The position numbers and the translations under genes were made by a program. The notes beneath the pieces were generated by a model that was not told the DNA's origin, did no database searches, and saw only the letters and a program-made list of their open reading frames with translations. Shown here in pieces: positions 57,301 through 64,000 of a DNA stretch of 64,000 bases (positions are counted from its first letter, which is position 1; each line of letters opens with the position of its first letter). The DNA comes from Bradysia coprophila. Taxonomy: Eukaryota; Arthropoda; Insecta; Diptera; Sciaridae. The stretch is from positions 6,558,584 to 6,622,583 of the forward strand of contig NW_023503616.1 of NCBI RefSeq assembly GCF_014529535.1, read 5' to 3'.

Positions 57301-60300
57301 TCAATCGAAAAATTTTACCAGCAACAATTTTCCATAGCAACAAAGGATAAGATATAGTACAAATACTTTCGAAATTAATTGATGATTCGTCCAGTTTGTA
57401 TATAACTTCAATTACAAATCTACTCGGAATTTTGTTACGGCATTATGGTCAACGAGATGGATCACAAAGGTAGGAATGACGTCGATAACGAAACCAAAAA
57501 ACAAATTCAATATCTTACGCAAATATTTGAAGCACCTTGCAATTTGCTATAATAATTTATTAGCACCACAAGTTATATTTTCAACTTTTTTTTTTAAATT
57601 TGTTTGTCACGAGACTTGAAATTACTCAAACTTCTGTTGTAAATATGAATATAATGAACGAATACCTAAAACGACCGGTCGTTTGAATTGAAACACAGAC
57701 CTTGTTTACAAAAAAAAAAACGAAACGCCTTAAATATTAAATAAATAATTGATAACATCTTTTTGTGGATCCATAAAGAAGAGAGAACACCGATATTTAC
57801 ACAGCTTACACACAAAAATGCACGAAAATATGGACATTAAAATTGTGAATTGTATAGACGTATATGTCTTCAAATCATGTGATTATTTTAGTAACTGTCA
57901 TCATCATACCGATGAAACTGAAACAGTTTCAACTAAACAAACTCGTTTGAGCACGAGATCTTGTTTTTGACAAACATTTTTTTTTTCTCGACACATTATT
58001 ATATTGAGCAAAGAATTGAAAATTAGCATTTTTGTGGTTTGCTAATTTGAATACAAATCGTTCGGTTGAGAGGTGGATGTTTTCAGCTGAAACTATTTAT
58101 CGTAAATTCATTCAAATATTGAACATTCAAAAAAAATTCTTGAATGAGTAATTTTTAGTAGCAAAAAACTACACCTTACATCAGCACCATTGTGACTTCA
58201 ATAAGATTCTACATTCATTGCAATCCATAGGTTCAACGCTAGGACAAACTTTCATTTTGTCAAATTCTTAAAATCCGAAATGATTTTAATCGGCGAGTAG
58301 AATATATCACAGGAATAGTCACTTAGTGACCTTATCGTAATAAGCCTAAGTAATGCTAATAATATACACGCGTCATTCAATGGCTGGCGAATTATTTGCG
58401 AGGAACGACCGATAACGAAAAATATTTTGTCATTAAATGCGACGTAAAATCTTAGTATAACCATGCGAACATAATTGCTTGAGTTTGTGAGTAATGACCA
58501 GGATGTTATTTACCGCTGCCTCTACGTAGCGATTGAATTTGCTTTCTCAATATATCCTATTCCTTTAAAGCATGTGAACTATACTCTTATCGTATACTTG
58601 GAATCCATGTCTTATTTATGCAATCATAAAATAATTAAAGGATTACAGCATAAATCAGAATCAATCAAACTTGCTTTATCAACTGATATCCCTTCATTAT
58701 CATATCTCTATATTTAGACCGAACAATAGTAATTAACAGTGACGACACATTTTTGAAGCATACCTACGGCTTTCATTTCATTACACACAAATTCAATTAA
58801 CAAGACCTGTTGTACGCATTCTCCGTCAGTCATATAACAATTATATTATCAGTTTATGTTGTGTGTACGACTTAAATACAAATCATATGACTTATAATTA
58901 ATCGATAATTGATGGATGATAATGTTTTTAGGTAGGTAGGTCTAAGTGGTTCCGATTATAGTAGAGCTTAGCATGATTGATTGTTGAGAGATTATTGTTT
59001 CTTTTCTTTTCATTTCGTTCAGAATTAATGTGCTAATTAAGTAATATCGGATTTAGACAGTATGTACGAAACTTATCTGGAAATAGATTTTAATTATTCA
59101 GTAACAAGTAAACAATCAAATTACAAACAAACGTACTTAACTTATCACTTTTATTTTCATCAAACTGAAGTAATCAGTACAATTTCGTAGAGGCACTTTA
59201 ATTCTCATAAATTATAATAAAATTTTTAAAAAACGCTGACTGATAATAATTTGCATGTTAGGTCAACGGAGCAAACACCGCACACACATATTTGAATGTT
59301 TTTTTTTGTTATTATTTTATCAGCAATAGTTTATCACCATTTTCACGTGATGTTTTATTATTTCTGTTTTGTTTGCGTTCAACATCGTCAAAATAAGTAA
59401 TATTATACGTTAATCACATGAGCTTTTAATTATATTTTGGTTTTTCTCATTATTGATTGATGGCATATATAAAATTTACAGTTTACTGGTTCGGGTGGAA
59501 TGTGCGTAAAGATAACAGCAAGCAAGACATTCGTTTCGTAATACATTGCGTTCGACCTAAACTAAATTAAGAATTTTACGCACGCTTCTTTATCGCTTTT
59601 AGGAATATATTAGTGGGGTTAACAGCTAGAGGAAACAATTGCCGGATCGTTTGATTTGATCGAATAGAACTGAAGGTAAATAGAATGGCTATTTGATAGA
59701 AAATAGATTTATCAAATTGAGGTTACTGTCAATTATTAGTAGTTAAATTGGGAGACCAATTGGTATTTTAGGGCAATTGGCTATCAATTTCTGAGTTTGA
59801 ATTATGGAGCACTTATTTTGAGTAGTTGGCCAACCCGCTTATCTCAAGTTTCTTACAATACTCCTTCTACATTTCTCTCTTGATAAAGCTCCTTGCACAT
59901 AGGTAAGATTGATGAGATTCTTGTACGAACGTTGAATGTGACAAAAGGCAAAGAGGAGTTCGGTCATGCTTTTAAGAATACAAGTCTGTGCTTCTGTTAC
60001 AAACTACAAAACCATCTAGTAAATATGAAAAACGATGGGACACAATTTTATCTAATTTATCACCCCTCAAATAAAGTATGGAGATGAAGCATTCGACTCA
60101 CATCAATCAGTCTATTGTTTTTTGTTGGAAACGTGTTCATCTTTCGGTCATTTTCCAGATGCTAAAACTGATAGCAAATGATAAGAGCAGTACTTTACAC
60201 TTAGCTATCGTAATGCGTGCGTGACACATGAAACATATGAATCAGTATTACCTAATATCAAGAAATTTTAAGGTAAACAACATCAATTTCAACTATTCTT

Positions 60301-62869
60301 TTCACTTATTATCTTTGAAATGAATTTTTGACTTAGACGAAACAATAGACTTTTCACACAAAATTTATTACATTTCGATTAAGTTTTGAGATATTTCCTT
60401 ATCAGAAACTTCTCGCTGTCCAATTAAAGTTTAATCAAATACCAGATTTATGGTCAGTGATAAATGAACTATTTTCAACAACTTAAATCAAATGACTTTT
60501 CAAGATGATTTTGGCTATTAAGGAAAAATGCTGATATTTAGACTCAGGCGTGTGTCTCCACTGTCTAGTCTAGATTATGATCAGACGCTAGCTATTGTAA
60601 CTTACAACAAATTTGAATATCTCGCTGTAGACAAGATTTCATTGTTATCAGACTGTCGCCTTAATGAAAAAAATAAAAAAATAAATTACGAAACAAACAG
60701 ATGCATTTTGTGAATGAATTCGAATTCTATGTTTCTCAATTTAGCATTGAAGGCTACGGGTCAATTGTAATTAAAATAGTCTCAATTGTGACGATAACCA
60801 AAATTTTGCGACGTATATTTAAGACGTAAGTGACTGCGACATAAATATAATGTTTTTGAAATGACAACTGAGTAGAAAGAGATATCACATCAAGGTGATA
60901 AAGGACTTATAAATATATTTAAGAGGAAACAATCTTCGATGTATTTACTGATGCACATTAGGAAATTTTCTTCCACACGTGCAGATATTTTTTAAACCCT
61001 GAAACGAAGTACTTTTAAATCAGAATGGTTTTTGTCGTCCAATTCGTAAATTGAAATCTACGTCCATCAGATACAATTAGTGGTTTCTTAATATGTTAAG
61101 CTATTTCAATACCGCATACTTTCAATCATATATTGTGAGACCTCGACTTGCCCAAATGTTCTATCTTTTCAATGAAAAAAAGATTAAAACCGTCGACATT
61201 ATGATTGTCAATAATTTTGGAAGTATTTCGCAAATACCACAAAACCGACTAACATATGCAAACTGTTTCCGTTCACACTGCAATCGAAATAATTGACAAA
61301 TCCTTGGTAACATCTCCACATAGTCTGGTAATGAAGACTACCTGCGAATTCGTGTCGCTGATGATGATATGAAGAAAATGAGAGTCACTTCAAGTTTATT
61401 TAAACTGGGACTCACATGAGCATTTACTATAAACAACTTCATCACAAATGTATATGCAAATCTTAAACAAACAAAAACAGAAAGGTAAAGTTTCACACTC
61501 AAATTATTTTTTTTTCTCGTTCGTATGTAACCAAAATTACGTCTAGCGCTGACGAGAAACTCACATGACTCGAGTGACTATTTTATGATGTTATACATGC
61601 TGTATGTATGTATATTATACGCTTTTATACCAATCATTGAATAAATATATTTAAAATATACAAAGTATTGATGTATAACGCTACGCATTTTGTACATGTA
61701 CATACCACTCACATATTCAACGTTGTTTTCTTATGTTGTGTGTTTGACTTTATTTATAAAAAAGTGTGATTTATTTATAATGGTTCCATAAATTTGAACC
61801 GATGATTCTGTAGGAGATGTATATATAATGTGTGTCACTATGGAATATTTAAATATATTTGCATAATAAAAGTCAAATGCATTCAAGTCATACGACAAAA
61901 AGATTAAGGAAGTTCACTCATTTTGCATTTATTTTGCTTGTATATAATATGCGAGTTTACGTCGTTATTATTTCAAAATAATTTACTATTTTATAAGACT
62001 TTAATTCGTAACGGATTAATTCGTTCTGTTTAGCATACATCTCTGTCGTATGCACTTATTCCATTTATTAAGATAAATTAGATCTTTGCCAAGCTGCCGA
62101 AATATGTCTCATTCGCATTCGGTCTGGACAGCGTTATACTTAACGGATTAAACAAAATTTCACAGAGCCGACTAAAATTGAAAACATTGTGCAGCAATTA
62201 TATATTTGTGGTGAATAGAACGACCGAAATTTCTTTTTCCTTAATTGAGTTACATAGAAATAATGGCAAAATTTCTATGGGTCTGTACTTCCTTGCTTCT
62301 CGTGACAGAGTGTGCCAAACGGGATCTCATTACGTCTTAAAAATTGGAACTACCAATAGAAAACAAGTTCCATTAGACATACGTTTTCCTCGTTGACGGA
62401 GTACAGCAATTGTTTTTCGTTAAGTGGTAACTGTCAAAGTTCAATATCCATCTCTCTTTTCTACCCATCTCTATTATATCCTTGTCGCAAAATTCGCTAG
62501 TGAATTGACGAATAATTGCTGTACGTGCTCTTGAACGTGCAAATGTTTTGTTCAGTTTGCGACTAGAAAAAGAAGCCGAGCCGAATCTAAAATATTTATT
62601 TCTGCATAATTTAGGAACCGACTCTGATTAACTTCAGTTTTGCACATTAAAATATGGATTAGAAATTAAAACGTAACTCTGACTGGGCGCTTCAATTGCA
62701 TAGAAATTTTAGAATTTTCAAGATATTGCTACAGTTTTCTAAATTCTAAAACTTGTAGAAACTTTAGAGGGTTATAGTATTTTTTAGAAATCGTAGTAAA
62801 TTCTAGAAAATAAAAAAAAAATGTTTCCTAGGAATCGTGATTGGATCACAGTAAGGTGCATTATCAGAT

Positions 62870-63215
62870 TGTGCCCAATAAAACCAGGTCAAAAAAAGTA
62901 CCTGATCTGGTTTTTTTTACATGTTTTTCAGGTCGACCTGGATTTTTGATCCTATCTGATTTTCGACCTGGCTTTTCATGTCAACCTGGATTTTTGGACT
63001 CTTGAAATCTCGTATTTTGAAATAATTGGAATACTTTTCTGTATTCAACTGTATTATGTTCAACTATATTCATGTTCTGTATTTAGTTTTCTGATAAAGA
63101 CTATTATTTATAAAAATCTGATCTGGTTTTTTGTTCGACCTGGAAATCCATATCAGAACCAGATCGAAAAAATTCGGGTCGAGGACCTGGTCCGTTGACC
63201 TGATAGTAATCCTTA
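62870..63215. repeat. Cluster of gacctgg / ccaggtc repeats
   Basis: The core gacctgg, with flanking gatttttg or gatctggtttttt, appears about ten times in both orientations, giving a region that can fold in many ways. It is non-coding and looks like a decayed tandem and inverted repeat array. Confidence 0.5.
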
Positions 63216-64000
63216 CATACGAATTTGTTGTTTTACAATGCAAACGTCTTTGTGTGAATCTGCCTTCATTAATTCTCATAAGTATAAATTCAAGCTTTTC
63301 CCACACTTAATTTTGAATATATTTTATTGTCGACGTAGCCATGAAGATGGCAAGGTAAAATGAGCAAATGCAATTTATAACCACAAAAGATTGATGTTGA
63401 AAAAATATAAGGAAAATGCCACCTTAGCTTAAGTTGCAGCATCACTAACAATAATAATAAGACCTCGATCTAGACATGATGAGAAAAATGTAATTAAACA
63501 ATAATGTTTCAGCCGGTATAAAATAAGACAAAAAGTCTAACGTTTTGCTGCTTGAAGTCAAGTGGTTAGATTAGGATTGTCGTCATAGTTACGTGAGCTA
63601 AAATAATTGTTAAAACTTTTAATTAAAAACTGGTGTTCAATTTTCTTAGAAACAAGCTTTGGTCTGATGCGTCAATATTGATATTACACTACACATCATA
63701 TGATTCATATAAAGCATGATTCCGAAAATTAAATTTTAGCGTAACTTCCATTGTCTTTTTATCTTGCCGTAATGACTGGAACATTATTTTATTTCGAACC
63801 AAATCGTCTGCAAAATTCTAATTTGAAGAATTTATGGACACTAAGTCTTCGAATAACTGCCATTATCAGTAATTTATAGTTTTAGGTAGCCGGGGCTTAC
63901 TTCGAAGTCATATGGTTTCATTAAAATTAGATAAACAAGCGTTCACGTTATGCAAGCAATGAGACATTCCGTAATTCAAAGGAAAAGATATTCTGTATTT

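Larger units (their letters stand above)
52820..64000 (+). other. Presumed long first intron, or intergenic, mostly featureless
   Basis: Eleven kilobases of AT-rich sequence follow the gtaagt donor. Inside are a MITE-like inverted repeat at about 54177-54325, a candidate - strand terminal exon near 56239-56440 and a cluster of gacctgg repeats at 62870-63215. Otherwise I see no coding, RNA or repeat feature I can support. Whether the whole stretch is one intron is a guess. Confidence 0.35.

Noticed and set aside
59460..59530. TATA-like sequence (atatataaaattt) as a promoter
   Set aside because: Such words are frequent in this AT-rich DNA and no coding sequence follows.
1..64000. tRNA, rRNA and CRISPR features
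   Set aside because: No complete cloverleaf with both promoter boxes, no rRNA-like stretch and no regularly spaced repeats were seen. Manual scanning could miss a single tRNA.

Overview
The window is nuclear DNA of a small-genome animal, almost certainly an insect and most plausibly a fly (Diptera). The reasons are: genes split by introns (many of 55-70 bases) with GT-AG borders and AATAAA signals; AT-rich intergenic DNA full of foldback and TA-flanked miniature transposons; a Ty1/copia element primed by the anticodon arm of initiator tRNA-Met, as in Drosophila copia; and a maleless/DHX9 helicase with an insect-like Gly/Asn-rich tail. There are no bacterial operons, ribosome binding sites, CRISPR arrays or rRNA. 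The species cannot be fixed from sequence alone.

Layout. 1-17.8 kb is gene-poor and holds a dense set of inverted-repeat (MITE/foldback) elements and GC-rich palindromes. 17.8-28.8 kb, + strand: RSPH3, the radial spoke protein 3 of motile cilia and flagella, with two mutually exclusive N-terminal exon sets that both splice in the same phase into the conserved core, and an optional-looking 42-base microexon. 30.8-32.4 kb, + strand: RpL28 (ribosomal protein eL28), five exons, with box C/D snoRNA candidates in its first three introns; those in introns 1 and 3 look like diverged copies of each other. 34.8-37.7 kb, - strand: a cytosolic Xaa-Pro aminopeptidase (ApepP/XPNPEP1), nine exons, all metal ligands kept but one conserved active-site histidine replaced by glycine. 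37.79-42.28 kb, - strand: an intact Ty1/copia retrotransposon with identical 157-base LTRs and a perfect 5-base target duplication, inserted 70 bases upstream of the aminopeptidase start codon in the same orientation. 44.4-45.3 kb, + strand: a poorly understood two-exon or decaying gene. 45.5-50.5 kb, - strand: maleless/DHX9 RNA helicase, twelve exons reconstructed in phase, 1254 residues. 52.7 kb, + strand: the first coding exon of an unidentified gene, whose large intron probably fills much of the remaining 11 kb.

The genes are unrelated housekeeping or structural genes (axoneme assembly, translation, peptide turnover, RNA unwinding) and form no pathway. What links parts of the window is mobile DNA: the copia insertion may have changed how the aminopeptidase is expressed, and several repeat families recur 10-35 kb apart. 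The most rewarding items are the RSPH3 alternative N-termini, the RpL28 intronic snoRNA set, the copia/aminopeptidase arrangement and the His-to-Gly change in the aminopeptidase.

Exon borders were placed by hand from splice consensus, reading phase and family similarity; individual borders could be off by a few bases where alternative GT/AG dinucleotides exist.
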